Source: a bacterium
Lineage (GTDB): Bacteria > Campylobacterota > Campylobacteria > Campylobacterales > Sulfurimonadaceae
Reading direction: 5' to 3'
DNA: 64,000 bases
NCBI GenBank assembly: GCA_018822665.1
Contig: JAHJJX010000009.1
Span: 24,392 to 88,391, forward strand
Below are positions 1-8,806 of the stretch, one piece after another (position 1 is the first letter of the stretch; every line of letters begins with the position of its first letter). The position numbers and the translations under genes are program-made. The notes under the pieces are model-generated. The model had not been told where the DNA came from. It ran no database searches and was given only the letters and a program-made list of their open reading frames with translations.

Positions 1-3
1 AGG

Positions 4-31
4 CTACCCTTTAAATCATTTACAAGGGTAG
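4..31. terminator. Inverted repeat downstream of uppP
   Basis: CTACCCTT (4-11) is the reverse complement of AAGGGTAG (24-31), giving an 8-bp stem with a 12-nt loop just beyond the uppP stop codon. Neither side is followed by a clear T-run, so its role as a terminator of uppP or of a gene to the left of the window is only possible. Confidence 0.35.
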
Positions 32-51
32 GAGCAAATTATATACCAAAG

Positions 52-819
52 TTAAAATATATAAAGTAAAACAGCCCCAAAAAGAATTCTATATACCCCA
101 AATGCGACAAATGTAAATTTCTCCAAAAACTTTAAAAATAGTTTGATAGTCAGGTAAGCCACTAAAAAAGAGACTATAAATCCAACGGCCAAAGTGATAA
201 GGTTTGCATCGTTAAATTCATGGTAATGTTTTAATAAGTCATACGCCGTAACGGCACTCATCACCGGAAAAGCAAGTAAAAAGCTAAATTCTGCACTCGC
301 TTTTCTGTTTAAGCCAACAAGCAAAGCGCCGATGATTGTCGAACCGGCCCGGCTCGTTCCTGGGATGAGAGCAAATATTTGAGCTACTCCTATGATGAGT
401 GATTGTTTGAAACTTATTTTTTCGACATCATCTATTAATTTTGATTCATCTTTTATAAAAAACTTCTCAACCACAAGAAAAATAATCCCGCCAACAATAA
501 ACATTATAGCTACTATTTGTATGCTAAAAAGCATTTTTATTTGATTTGAGAAAATGTATCCAACTGCCCCAATAGGAATAAAAGCTAAAAAAACTTTACT
601 CCATAAATCTATCTTTTTTATACTAAACTTATCTTTGTAGTTAAATATAACCGCAAGAATAGCGGCAAATTGTATGATAACCTCATACGCTTTTGTAACA
701 CTACTTTGATCAATTCCAAGTAATTCGCTTGCTACAATTAAATGTCCAGTCGAAGATATTGGTAAAAACTCCGTAAAACCTTCGATAATTCCTAAAAATA
801 TTGAATCGACTATTGTCAT
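52..819 (-). CDS. uppP: Undecaprenyl-diphosphatase (UppP/BacA)
   Basis: Integral membrane phosphatase that converts undecaprenyl diphosphate to undecaprenyl phosphate, the lipid carrier for peptidoglycan and surface polysaccharide precursors. The 255-residue protein has the family's two signature regions: [14 protein letters not shown] near residues 13-26, with the catalytic-site glutamates and the SSTGH stretch, and PGTSRAGST at about 153-161 with the conserved arginine. The remainder is a series of hydrophobic segments, and length is normal. It is a single gene read away from the aminotransferase at 1066, with which it shares a divergent intergenic region of about 250 bp. UppP of this family commonly gives bacitracin tolerance; that is family knowledge, not visible here. 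Confidence 0.95.
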   Translation of the reverse strand: MTIVDSIFLGIIEGFTEFLPISSTGHLIVASELLGIDQSSVTKAYEVIIQFAAILAVIFNYKDKFSIKKIDLWSKVFLAFIPIGAVGYIFSNQIKMLFSIQIVAIMFIVGGIIFLVVEKFFIKDESKLIDDVEKISFKQSLIIGVAQIFALIPGTSRAGSTIIGALLVGLNRKASAEFSFLLAFPVMSAVTAYDLLKHYHEFNDANLITLAVGFIVSFLVAYLTIKLFLKFLEKFTFVAFGVYRILFGAVLLYIF

Positions 820-992
820 TGAAACCCTTGTATTATTTTATAAAATCATAAGGAAAGCCGAATTTTTTGCAGCGAACCTATTTTCATAATTTTAACACAC
901 TAAACTCGGAATCAATTACAAATAAGTTAAAAATCATGATTGCCTCAAAGAGCCATTGATAGTTATACAAGAGAGTATTCAAGTTTTTTAGA

Positions 993-998
993 TATAAT
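993..998 (+). promoter_or_regulatory. Probable -10 box for the aminotransferase operon
   Basis: TATAAT lies about 68 bp before the aminotransferase ATG, in the very AT-rich 820-1065 divergent region between uppP and the aminotransferase. No well-spaced -35 box is clear, which is usual for sigma-70 promoters in this phylum. Nothing else is recognisable in this interval. Confidence 0.45.
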
Positions 999-1065
999 AC
1001 CAGCATTTTAAAAAAATATAATCTTTAAGATGGAACAAACTTAAAGACACATAGGAACTGATTTT

Positions 1066-2172
1066 ATGTTACTTTTCACCCCAGGCCCAACTCCGGTGCC
1101 GCAAAATGTTCGTAATGCGATGTCTGAGGAGACAATGCACCATCGCACTCCAGAATTTGAAGCAATTTTTGAAAAAACTAGAAAACATCTTTTTAGCCTT
1201 TTTAAAAGCGATGAAGTAGTAATGTTGTCTTCGAGCGGAACAGGCGCGATGGAGGCAGCTGTTATCAATTTATGCCACAACACGCTTTTGAATGTTAACT
1301 CAGGTAAATTTGGTGAGCGCTTTGGCAAAATTGCTGTGGCAAATGGACTTTCCAGTGTTGAAATTAAAAATGAGTGGGACACGACAGCAAGTGTTGCATC
1401 TATAATTGAAGCTGTGAAAAATAATAGTAATATTGATGCTATCGCAGTTCAAATAAGTGAATCGGCAGGAGGGCTTCGTCATCCGGTGGAGGAGATTGCA
1501 AAAGCAGTTAAAGAGATTAATCCAAATATAATGATTATAGCGGATGGAATTACTGCTGTTGGTGTCGAAAAAATTGATATGACAAATATAGATTGTCTTA
1601 TCGCAGGAAGTCAAAAAGCGCTTATGCTTCCTCCAGGATTATCAATTTTAGGTCTTAGCAATAGAGCATTAGAAAAGATAGGAAGCGGAAAAGGTTACTA
1701 TTTTAATTTGGCAACAGAGATAAAATCTCAAAGAAAAAATACGACAGCTTGGACTGCAGCTACAACTTTAATTATCGGTTTATTAGAAATTTTTGAAACA
1801 ATTGAAAAAAACGGCGGGCTAGAGAAACTCTATGATGAAACAGCGCTTAGAGCAAAAGCAGTACAGTTTTCTCTTGAAGCGATAGGGTTACATATTTATC
1901 CAAAGTCACCTGCAAAATCTATGACTACCGTTGATGACGCAGATGCTTCAAAAATTAGAAAGATGCTTAAAAATGAATTTAGTGTAAATGTGGCTGGCGG
2001 ACAAGATCATTTAGAAGGTAAAATCTTTCGTATAAATCAGATGGGACTGATTCCGGTTTATGAGATGGCGTGGGTTGTAAATAGTGTAGAGTTGGTGCTT
2101 GCTAATCTGGGGCGTAGAAAATACGATGGAACTGCAAATAGAGTTTTTAACGAAATATTTTTTGATAAATAA
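1066..2172 (+). CDS. Class V pyridoxal-phosphate aminotransferase (serine/alanine-glyoxylate type)
   Basis: A soluble 368-residue fold-type I PLP enzyme of the serine-pyruvate/alanine-glyoxylate aminotransferase family. It opens with the LLFTPGPTPVP stretch of that family, has SSSGTGAME at about 55-63 for cofactor phosphate binding, ADGITAVG with the PLP-pyridine aspartate at about 160, and GSQKALM with the Schiff-base lysine at about 184. Family members act in serine, glyoxylate or phosphoserine metabolism and the true substrate cannot be read from sequence. It begins a same-strand run with hisZ and purA, so a biosynthetic role in amino acids is plausible. Confidence 0.85.
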   Translation: MLLFTPGPTPVPQNVRNAMSEETMHHRTPEFEAIFEKTRKHLFSLFKSDEVVMLSSSGTGAMEAAVINLCHNTLLNVNSGKFGERFGKIAVANGLSSVEIKNEWDTTASVASIIEAVKNNSNIDAIAVQISESAGGLRHPVEEIAKAVKEINPNIMIIADGITAVGVEKIDMTNIDCLIAGSQKALMLPPGLSILGLSNRALEKIGSGKGYYFNLATEIKSQRKNTTAWTAATTLIIGLLEIFETIEKNGGLEKLYDETALRAKAVQFSLEAIGLHIYPKSPAKSMTTVDDADASKIRKMLKNEFSVNVAGGQDHLEGKIFRINQMGLIPVYEMAWVVNSVELVLANLGRRKYDGTANRVFNEIFFDK

Positions 2173-2181
2173 AGAAGCATT

Positions 2182-2232
2182 ATGATACTTGAACAAACGC
2201 TTTCTTATGAGCTAGTAAAGGTTGGTATATAG
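2182..2232 (+). other. 16-codon open frame repeating the hisZ start
   Basis: An ATG at 2182 opens a 16-residue frame (MILEQTLSYELVKVGI) that stops at 2230-2232, directly against the hisZ ATG. Its first 14 bases, ATGATACTTGAACA, are identical to the first 14 bases of hisZ at 2233-2246. It could be a leader peptide or the scar of a short duplication; no ribosome-binding site is obvious. Confidence 0.3.
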
Positions 2233-3078
2233 ATGATACTTGAACATGAAATTCCAAATGGCAGTAAACTTTATTTCGGTGATGCTGCTAAAAAGAAAAG
2301 AGAGATAGAAAAGGTTGCTAGTGATATTCTGTACAGCTGCGGCTTTGAAGAAATCGTAACCCCGATATTTTCATATCATCAACACCAAAGCATTGCTGAT
2401 GAAAAAGAGCTTGTGAGGGTGAATGATGAAAAAAACAATAACATTAGTCTTCGTGCAGATTCTACGATTGATGTTGTCAGAATAATAGATAAAAGATTAG
2501 GGCAAAATACAGAGCATAAAAAATGGTTTTATATTCAGCCAGTTTTTCGCTATCCAACACATGAATATTATCAAGTTGGAGTAGAGTACATTGGTGAAAA
2601 AAAGCTTTCTAGCGTTTTAAATATAGCTGTAAATATTTTTGACAATCTTGATGTAAAACCTTTGATTCAAATATCAAATATTAAAATACCTCAAATTCTG
2701 ACAACAATTTTTGATTTAACTTTGGATGATTTTCGTCATATCAATATTGAAAAGTTTTTAAATTTAAAAGTTGATTGGCTGGAAAAGCTAGTTTATCTTC
2801 AGTATGTAGAACAAATTGAGGAACTCCTCGAGATTGTTCCATCCGAGATAAAAACAGAACTAATTAAGATGAAAGAATTGTGCTCTGAAATGTCATGTAA
2901 AAATAGTGTATTAGCACCTTTATATTATGCTGAAATGCTTTATTATGACGAACTGTTTTTTAGAATAATAGATAAGAACGAAGTATATGCACGAGGCGGA
3001 AGATATAAAAATATTGAATTAACATCTGTTGGTTTCGCTATTTATACAGACGTTTTATGTGAAACTTTAACTAATTAA
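2233..3078 (+). CDS. hisZ: ATP phosphoribosyltransferase regulatory subunit (HisZ)
   Basis: HisZ is a catalytically inactive paralogue of class II aminoacyl-tRNA synthetases that assembles with short-form HisG for the first step of histidine synthesis. The 281-residue protein starts with the family pattern EHEIPNGSKLYFGDAA, followed by a class II synthetase-like core with LRADSTIDVVRI at about 73-84 and FYIQPVFRYP at about 98-107. It is shorter than full histidyl-tRNA synthetase and lacks the anticodon domain, as expected. It sits directly upstream of purA with almost no gap, so the two are probably cotranscribed. hisG is not in this window. Confidence 0.85.
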   Translation: MILEHEIPNGSKLYFGDAAKKKREIEKVASDILYSCGFEEIVTPIFSYHQHQSIADEKELVRVNDEKNNNISLRADSTIDVVRIIDKRLGQNTEHKKWFYIQPVFRYPTHEYYQVGVEYIGEKKLSSVLNIAVNIFDNLDVKPLIQISNIKIPQILTTIFDLTLDDFRHINIEKFLNLKVDWLEKLVYLQYVEQIEELLEIVPSEIKTELIKMKELCSEMSCKNSVLAPLYYAEMLYYDELFFRIIDKNEVYARGGRYKNIELTSVGFAIYTDVLCETLTN

Positions 3079-3102
3079 AGATTGAAAGTGAAAGAGGGAA
3101 AA

Positions 3103-4353
3103 ATGAAAGCAGATTTAATAGTAGGTATCCAATGGGGAGACGAAGGAAAAGGCAAGATAGTAGATAGGCTTGCTCAGCAATATGATATGGTTTGTAGATC
3201 TCAAGGTGGACACAATGCAGGGCATACCATCTGGGTTAACGGCGTCAGATACGCACTGCACCTTATCCCATCCGGTGTTTTAAACCCGAAAGCTATAAAT
3301 GTTATAGGAAATGGTGTTGTATTGTCTCCAGAATCTATAATAAAAGAGATGATACAGTTTGATAATTTAGAGGGCAGACTTTTTATATCAGATAAAGCAC
3401 ATCTCAATCTTTCTTATCATTCTTTAATTGATCAGGCTCGTGAAAAACTCAAAGGTGATAAAGCTATCGGTACAACAGGTAAGGGTATCGGACCTGCGTA
3501 TTCAGATAAAATAAATCGTATCGGAGTGAGAGTTGGAGAACTTTTAAACCCACCAAAACTTTGCGCATCCATAATGGAATATTTTGAACAAAACAAATCT
3601 ATTTTTGATGTGCTTGAAATATCCACGCCAAATGAATCTGAACTTTTAGTTGAATTAGAATCATATAAAGACAAGCTTGGTTCTTATATCATCAATACGA
3701 CAAATATGATTTGGAAAGCGCTGGACGAGGAAAATAAAAAAGTTTTATTGGAGGGTGCGCAGGGAACGATGCTCGATATTGACCATGGCACGTATCCGTA
3801 TGTGACTTCATCATCAACCGTAAGTGCGGGAGCATGCACAGGGTTAGGGATTAATCCTAAAGATATTGGGAAAGTGACAGGAATCGTAAAAGCGTATTGC
3901 ACTCGTGTCGGCAACGGACCATTTCCTAGTGAAGATTTAGGCGAAGACGGTAAAAGGCTTGGCAAACAAGGGCATGAATTTGGTACGACAACAGGTCGTG
4001 CTCGCCGTTGCGGTTGGTTTGATGCCGTCGCATGTAGATATGCAAGTCGTTTAAACGGATGTGATGAACTAGCGCTTATGAAGTTAGATGTTCTTGATGG
4101 ATTTAAAGAGATTAAAGTTTGTGTTGCTTATGAAATAGACGGCAAAGAGATAGACTATTTACCAGAAAACTTAGATGATGTAAGACCTGTGTACAAAACA
4201 TTTAAAGGTTGGGAAAAATCTGTTGGTGCAAGAACTATGGAAGAATTGCCGGTTGAAGCAAGGGAATATATCTCTTATTTGGAAGAAATAACTAAAACAA
4301 AAGTAGGTATCATTTCTACTTCTCCAGAGAGAGATGACACAATAATTCTTTAG
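3103..4353 (+). CDS. purA: Adenylosuccinate synthetase
   Basis: Catalyses the GTP-dependent joining of IMP and aspartate to adenylosuccinate, the first committed step to AMP. The protein carries the family's opening [14 protein letters not shown] with the GTP-binding loop at about 12-18, GHNAGHT near 40-46, the [10 protein letters not shown] stretch, [12 protein letters not shown], and a C-terminal [11 protein letters not shown] chose the ATG at 3103 (416 residues) rather than the in-frame TTG at 3082, because GAGGG lies at a good distance before it and family proteins start just before this motif. It follows hisZ and precedes two flagellar-type genes. Confidence 0.96.
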   Translation: MKADLIVGIQWGDEGKGKIVDRLAQQYDMVCRSQGGHNAGHTIWVNGVRYALHLIPSGVLNPKAINVIGNGVVLSPESIIKEMIQFDNLEGRLFISDKAHLNLSYHSLIDQAREKLKGDKAIGTTGKGIGPAYSDKINRIGVRVGELLNPPKLCASIMEYFEQNKSIFDVLEISTPNESELLVELESYKDKLGSYIINTTNMIWKALDEENKKVLLEGAQGTMLDIDHGTYPYVTSSSTVSAGACTGLGINPKDIGKVTGIVKAYCTRVGNGPFPSEDLGEDGKRLGKQGHEFGTTTGRARRCGWFDAVACRYASRLNGCDELALMKLDVLDGFKEIKVCVAYEIDGKEIDYLPENLDDVRPVYKTFKGWEKSVGARTMEELPVEAREYISYLEEITKTKVGIISTSPERDDTIIL

Positions 4354-4362
4354 GAAAACAGA

Positions 4363-4785
4363 ATGAAAACTCGTTTTAGCTCTTTAGTAAGTTTGAAAAA
4401 AAGTACTATGCAACAGAGTGAACGAGCTGTTCAAAAAGCAAATGCAAATCTAAATAGTGCCGCTTTGGCTCTTGAAATTTCTTATACTTCTTTAAAAAAT
4501 ATACAATCCCCGCAAAGTGGAAGCATGGCAGAAATGTTGGCTGCGAGAACACTTTTAAAATCACAAAGAAATATGATAAACGATAATAAAGAATGGATAG
4601 ATTTTGCTAGAAGTCAGGTAAATGAAGCGAAAGAGCAACTTAAATCCGATATGATTGAGCACGAGAAATTTAAATATTTAGAGTTAGACGAGATAAAGAA
4701 AATACTCAAAAAAAGAAAACTTCAAGAAACAAAAGAGCTGGATGAAGTGGCTTTAATGACTTATGGGACAAAGGATAGAAAATGA
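4363..4785 (+). CDS. fliJ: FliJ-like flagellar export chaperone/stalk protein
   Basis: A 140-residue, highly charged and almost wholly helical protein that starts MKTRFSSLVSLKKSTMQQSE, which resembles the FliJ N-terminus. FliJ is the central stalk of the flagellar type III export ATPase. Sequence conservation in FliJ is low, so the call rests on size, coiled-coil character and context: the next gene overlaps by four bases and encodes an MgtE-N-domain protein of the kind paired with motility genes in this phylum. It begins ten bases after purA. Confidence 0.65.
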   Translation: MKTRFSSLVSLKKSTMQQSERAVQKANANLNSAALALEISYTSLKNIQSPQSGSMAEMLAARTLLKSQRNMINDNKEWIDFARSQVNEAKEQLKSDMIEHEKFKYLELDEIKKILKKRKLQETKELDEVALMTYGTKDRK

Positions 4786-5291
4786 AGCTATTTTTGCTAT
4801 GTGTTTTTATTACATCTTCCCTTTTTTCTTTGCAAACTAGCGATAAACTCTTTGAGTGTACGGCAATTTTCAAAGAAAGAAAAAGTGAATTATTGGTAGA
4901 ACTTGAAAGAATAGATGAACAAAAACAGGCATTAAGCGCTCTTAAAACGGCAACGGAAGAGTTGCTGAGGAAAAAAGAAAGTGCATTGGCCGCTAAAGAG
5001 GAAGCTATTGAAGGAAAATTGGCTGAAATTTCCGAGAAAGAAAATTCAATCAAAACAAACCTTAAAAAAAATGAAGAAATTTTAAAAGAAATCAAAGAAA
5101 TTAAAATGAACAAAACTGCTCAAACATTTGCAAAAATGAAACCAGCTGCAGCATCAAAAATATTGTCCGACATGAATACGGATGAAGCAGCTGATATACT
5201 TAGCTCGTTAAAGCCAAAAACAGTCGGTCAAATACTCACAAAAATGGATGCAAAAAAAGCATCTGAACTGACATCTATTTTGAGTAAATAG
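4782..5291 (+). CDS. Secreted coiled-coil protein with MgtE N-terminal-type domain (MotE-like)
   Basis: A 169-residue protein with an N-terminal signal peptide or anchor (MKLFLLCVFITSSLFSL), a long lysine/glutamate-rich coiled coil at about 35-110, and a C-terminal MgtE-N-like repeat region (KMKPAAASKILSDMNTDEAA, then SLKPKTVGQILTKMD). This layout matches the periplasmic motility protein MotE, which works with stator proteins in related bacteria. It overlaps the FliJ-like gene by four bases (ATGA), supporting translational coupling and a motility role. No transmembrane channel of a true Mg transporter is present. Confidence 0.65.
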   Translation: MKLFLLCVFITSSLFSLQTSDKLFECTAIFKERKSELLVELERIDEQKQALSALKTATEELLRKKESALAAKEEAIEGKLAEISEKENSIKTNLKKNEEILKEIKEIKMNKTAQTFAKMKPAAASKILSDMNTDEAADILSSLKPKTVGQILTKMDAKKASELTSILSK

Positions 5292-5364
5292 CTAAGCTCT
5301 AATCGTATCTTTACCTTAACTATTGTAAAATATCTGAATTTATTTTAACACTTAGGGCCCATCA

Positions 5365-5916
5365 ATGAAAATATCATTAAAGACAATACCTCACATAGCA
5401 AGCAAAATAGCAATCGATTTAAATCTTAGTGGTGCGGTAACGATGACAAAAGGGCTTGAAGCTGTAGCGCATGAAGCAGAATTAATATTAGTTGATAATG
5501 TGAAAAGAGAGATGGCTCTTGAAGAAAAAGCTCATGAAATATGTGATGAGAATGAAGAAGAGATAGATTTTATGCTAGCAGATGAGAGACAATTATTTTT
5601 TATGATTAAAAAGAAGCTGGCACCTGAGTATGGAGTGATTTTAAATTATGAAGATAGATTTTCAGATATTTCACATAAAATTTTAGATGAACTCTATGAA
5701 GAAGATTTAATCCATTTTGAAGTAACAGAAAATAGAATAAAAAATATAATTTACAATGCAATTACATCGTTTATAGCAGATGATTCACAAATTCAAAATG
5801 CTGTTATTGATAAAATTAAAACATATAAAAGGAAATTTATTCCCGGAACTGATGATTTTGAAATTTTATATGAAAAACTTTACAAAGAAGAATTGACTAA
5901 AAGAGGGATGGAATGA
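5365..5916 (+). CDS. DUF507 family protein
   Basis: A 183-residue acidic cytoplasmic protein of a family conserved in Campylobacterota and other deep lineages, with no established function. Recognisable elements are the N-terminal helix MKISLKTIPHIASKIAIDL, the central EENEEEIDFMLADERQLFF region and the second repeat-like half ending KRKFIPGTDDFEILYEKLY. It overlaps carA by four bases (ATGA) and probably shares its transcript. A TAAAAT box around 5326-5331 upstream could be its -10 element. Confidence 0.75.
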   Translation: MKISLKTIPHIASKIAIDLNLSGAVTMTKGLEAVAHEAELILVDNVKREMALEEKAHEICDENEEEIDFMLADERQLFFMIKKKLAPEYGVILNYEDRFSDISHKILDELYEEDLIHFEVTENRIKNIIYNAITSFIADDSQIQNAVIDKIKTYKRKFIPGTDDFEILYEKLYKEELTKRGME

Positions 5917-7055
5917 TGAAAACAGAAATGAATAAAGTTTGGATTTATCTTGAAAACGGCACATTTCTAGAGGCTAATAGCTTCGGAGCAGAAGATACAA
6001 GCGTAGGTGAAATAGTTTTTAATACATCTCTCAGCGGGTATCAGGAAATTATGTCAGATCCATCGTATGCAGGTCAATTTGTAACATTCACAATGCCGGA
6101 AATTGGTAATGTTGGCGTGAATGACCAAGATATGGAAAGCTCTAAAGCACATGCGAAAGGGATGATTGTCCGAAATTATCAGCCTAGATATTCAAGTTTC
6201 AGAGCGCAAGAATCATTAGAGAGTTTTTTAAGAGAACATAATATTATGGGTATATGCGATTTAGATACTAGATATTTAACAAAAATGATAAGAACACAAG
6301 GCGCTATGATGATGGTAGCCTCTACGAAAATCAGCGATAAAAATGAACTTAAAAAGATTTTAGAAAATTCTCCGAGAATAGAAGATATAAACTACATTGA
6401 ACAAGTGAGCACAAAAGTATCCTATAAACATATTTCAGGGACTTACAGTCAAAGTAAATTTGAATATGAAGAGTCTCCAAAAGCAGAAGCTAAAATAGCA
6501 GTGATTGACTTTGGAGTTAAAAGAAATATTTTAAATGAGCTTGTGAGTGCAAAAATGGATGTTGAGGTTCTTCCAAATAATTTTGATGCGGACAAGTTGA
6601 TAAGCCGTTACAAGGCAAAAGAATTAGATGGTGTATTTTTATCTAATGGACCAGGGGATCCTTTAGTTTTAAAAAAAGAGCAAGAGCAAATAAAAAAACT
6701 CATCAGCGCTAAAGTCCCGATGTTTGGAATTTGTTTAGGGCATCAATTATTATCTATATCGCATGGTTATGATACGTATAAGTTAAAATTTGGACACCAC
6801 GGCGGAAATCATCCTGTAAAAAATGCTAAAACCGGTCTCGTTGAGATTACGGCACAAAATCACAATTACAATGTTCCGGATAATATTATTGAAATTGCAG
6901 AAGTAACACATACTAATCTTTTTGATAATACTATTGAAGGACTAAAATATAACAATTCACCAATTTTTTCTGTACAACATCATCCCGAATCAAGTCCTGG
7001 ACCAAAAGAAAGCAGATATATATTTAATGAATTTCTGTCTTTGATAAAAAGATAA
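5913..7055 (+). CDS. carA: Carbamoyl-phosphate synthase small (glutaminase) subunit
   Basis: Supplies ammonia from glutamine to CarB for carbamoyl phosphate, feeding arginine and pyrimidine synthesis. The N-terminal CarA-specific domain includes ENGTFLEANSFG and FNTSLSGYQEIMSDPSYAGQ. The class I amidotransferase domain has GICLGHQLL with the nucleophile cysteine at about 274 and QHHPESSPGP with the catalytic histidine and glutamate at about 356-359. Start choice is uncertain: ATGs at 5913, 5916 and 5928 are all in frame, and the last would begin MNKVWIYLENG, close to family practice. carB is not in the window. Confidence 0.93.
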   Translation: MMKTEMNKVWIYLENGTFLEANSFGAEDTSVGEIVFNTSLSGYQEIMSDPSYAGQFVTFTMPEIGNVGVNDQDMESSKAHAKGMIVRNYQPRYSSFRAQESLESFLREHNIMGICDLDTRYLTKMIRTQGAMMMVASTKISDKNELKKILENSPRIEDINYIEQVSTKVSYKHISGTYSQSKFEYEESPKAEAKIAVIDFGVKRNILNELVSAKMDVEVLPNNFDADKLISRYKAKELDGVFLSNGPGDPLVLKKEQEQIKKLISAKVPMFGICLGHQLLSISHGYDTYKLKFGHHGGNHPVKNAKTGLVEITAQNHNYNVPDNIIEIAEVTHTNLFDNTIEGLKYNNSPIFSVQHHPESSPGPKESRYIFNEFLSLIKR

Positions 7056-7059
7056 TCAA

Positions 7060-7081
7060 GATACCTTTTTTAAAAGGTATC
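7060..7081 (+). terminator. Perfect palindrome after carA
   Basis: GATACCTTTT (7060-7069) and AAAAGGTATC (7072-7081) form a perfect 10-bp stem around a 2-nt loop five bases after the carA stop. The stem's own T/A run makes it a plausible bidirectional terminator that separates carA from the cco operon, though no T-run follows. Confidence 0.55.
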
Positions 7082-7170
7082 AATAAACTGCGTAAAAAGA
7101 GTAAAAAGCACTTTCTTAATTTTTTTTTAAATATTAAAAGTAAACAAAAAGATAATAAAAATTAAATTTT

Positions 7171-7190
7171 GTCACGAATCCGTCACGAAT
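7171..7190 (+). promoter_or_regulatory. Direct repeat GTCACGAAT in the ccoN upstream region
   Basis: GTCACGAAT occurs at 7171-7179 and again at 7182-7190, with starts 11 bp apart, about one helical turn, roughly 110 bp before ccoN. Tandem half-sites like this are typical of an activator or response-regulator site. The rest of 7082-7297 is AT-rich, with a TATTATGAC region but no clear FNR box. Confidence 0.35.
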
Positions 7191-7297
7191 TAAGATTATT
7201 TAAACAAATGTATTGATATTATGACAACGTTAATTAGTCTAATATTTTATTTTAAGATGTTGGTCTTAATTGCTTTGAATCTTTAAGGAGGCTATAT

Positions 7298-8791
7298 ATG
7301 GAGAATCGTCCATTAGAGTACGACTATACAGTTGCAAAGATGTTCATGTTCACAACGGTTGTATTAGGAATCGTTGGTATGCTCGTCGGTGTAATATTAG
7401 CATTTCAACTTGCTTATCCAGAGGTTAATACAATCTTGGGAGAAGGTCTTGCTGAATATACAAATTTTAGTCGTCTTCGTCCACTGCATACTGATGCAGT
7501 TATTTTTGGTTTTACTTTTAGTGGTATTTGGGCTACTTGGTATTATGTTGGTCAACGTGTATTAAAAGTGTCAATGGCAGAGTCAGCTCTGTTGATGTTT
7601 TTGGGTAAATTACACTTTTGGTTATATTTAGTTGGTGTTGCAGCTGTTGTAGTTTCATTGCTTATGGGTATTACTACTTCAAAAGAGTATGCTGAGTTTG
7701 AATGGCCAATTGACATCGCGATTGTTGTTGTGTGGGTAATATGGGGATTAGGTTTATTTGGTCTTATAGGTATTCGCCGTGAGAAGTCATTATATATCTC
7801 TATTTGGTATTATATTGCTACATTCTTAGGTATAGCTATGCTTTATCTTTTCAATAACATGGAAATACCTACGATGCTAGCTACAAATGCGGCGGGTGAG
7901 TCTGGTATTGGCGCATGGTATCATTCGGTTTCAATGTATTCTGGTACGAATGACGCTCTTGTGCAATGGTGGTACGGACACAATGCTGTTGCCTTTGGTT
8001 TTACTGTTCCTATTGTTGCAATGATTTACTATTTCTTACCAAAAGAATCAGGGCAGGCTATTTACTCATATAAACTATCATTGCTTTCTTTCTGGGGACT
8101 AATGTTTGTATATTTATGGGCTGGCGGACACCACTTGTTATATTCAACTGTTCCAGATTGGATGCAAACAATGGGTTCAATTTTCTCTGTAATTCTGATT
8201 TTGCCTTCTTGGGGTTCAGCAATTAACATGCTTTTAACAATGAAGGGTGAGTGGCAACAAGTTGCAGCTTCTCCATTAATTAAATTTATGGTTCTTGGTT
8301 CAACTTTCTATATGTTCTCAACACTAGAGGGTCCAATTCAAGCTATTAAATCAGTTAATGCTATCGCTCACTTTACCGACTGGATTGTTGGTCACGTGCA
8401 TGACGGTGTTCTTGGATGGGTTGGCTTTATGATTATGGCTGCGCTTTTCCACATGGCTCCTCGTGTATTTAAGAGAGAAATTTATTCTAAGTCTCTTATG
8501 GCTACACAATTCTGGATTCAAACATTAGGTGTTGTTTTGTACTTCACTTCTATGTGGATTGCAGGTATTACTCAAGGAATGATGTGGCGTGCTCACGATG
8601 AATTTGGTAACTTAGCTTACTCATTTATCGATACTGTTACTGTACTTCACCCTTACTATACTATTCGTGGTGTAGGCGGTCTACTGTATTTGGTTGGTTT
8701 CTTAATGTTTGCTTATAACATGTATAAAACTATGTCTGCTCGCCCTGTTGAAGAGAGCGAACTACAGTCTGCTTCGCCTATGGGCGCTTAA
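7298..8791 (+). CDS. ccoN: cbb3-type cytochrome c oxidase subunit I
   Basis: Catalytic subunit of the high-affinity cbb3 terminal oxidase, which reduces oxygen to water at low oxygen tension and pumps protons. The 497-residue protein has about twelve membrane helices and the haem/CuB histidines characteristic of the haem-copper family: RLRPLHTDAVIFG with a low-spin haem histidine, WWYGHNAVAF and GGHHLLYS for CuB, and HFTDWIVGHVHDGVLGW for both haems. Strong AAGGAGG sits 7 bases before the ATG. It heads ccoNOQP and several small accessory genes. Codon use is typical of a highly expressed gene. Confidence 0.97.
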   Translation: MENRPLEYDYTVAKMFMFTTVVLGIVGMLVGVILAFQLAYPEVNTILGEGLAEYTNFSRLRPLHTDAVIFGFTFSGIWATWYYVGQRVLKVSMAESALLMFLGKLHFWLYLVGVAAVVVSLLMGITTSKEYAEFEWPIDIAIVVVWVIWGLGLFGLIGIRREKSLYISIWYYIATFLGIAMLYLFNNMEIPTMLATNAAGESGIGAWYHSVSMYSGTNDALVQWWYGHNAVAFGFTVPIVAMIYYFLPKESGQAIYSYKLSLLSFWGLMFVYLWAGGHHLLYSTVPDWMQTMGSIFSVILILPSWGSAINMLLTMKGEWQQVAASPLIKFMVLGSTFYMFSTLEGPIQAIKSVNAIAHFTDWIVGHVHDGVLGWVGFMIMAALFHMAPRVFKREIYSKSLMATQFWIQTLGVVLYFTSMWIAGITQGMMWRAHDEFGNLAYSFIDTVTVLHPYYTIRGVGGLLYLVGFLMFAYNMYKTMSARPVEESELQSASPMGA

Positions 8792-8806
8792 TAGAAAGGA
8801 TTTAAT

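Noticed and set aside
4782..5291. Magnesium transporter MgtE
   Set aside because: Only the MgtE N-terminal-like repeat is present, following a signal peptide and coiled coil; there is no channel domain.
8443..8455. TTTCCACATGGCT in ccoN as another copy of the repeated word
   Set aside because: One base differs (GG for GC) and the codons are constrained by the conserved FHMAPR segment of CcoN. Counted only as a near match, like TGCATGTGGA at 52934, TCACATGCCA at 62791 and GGCATGCGGA at 14343.
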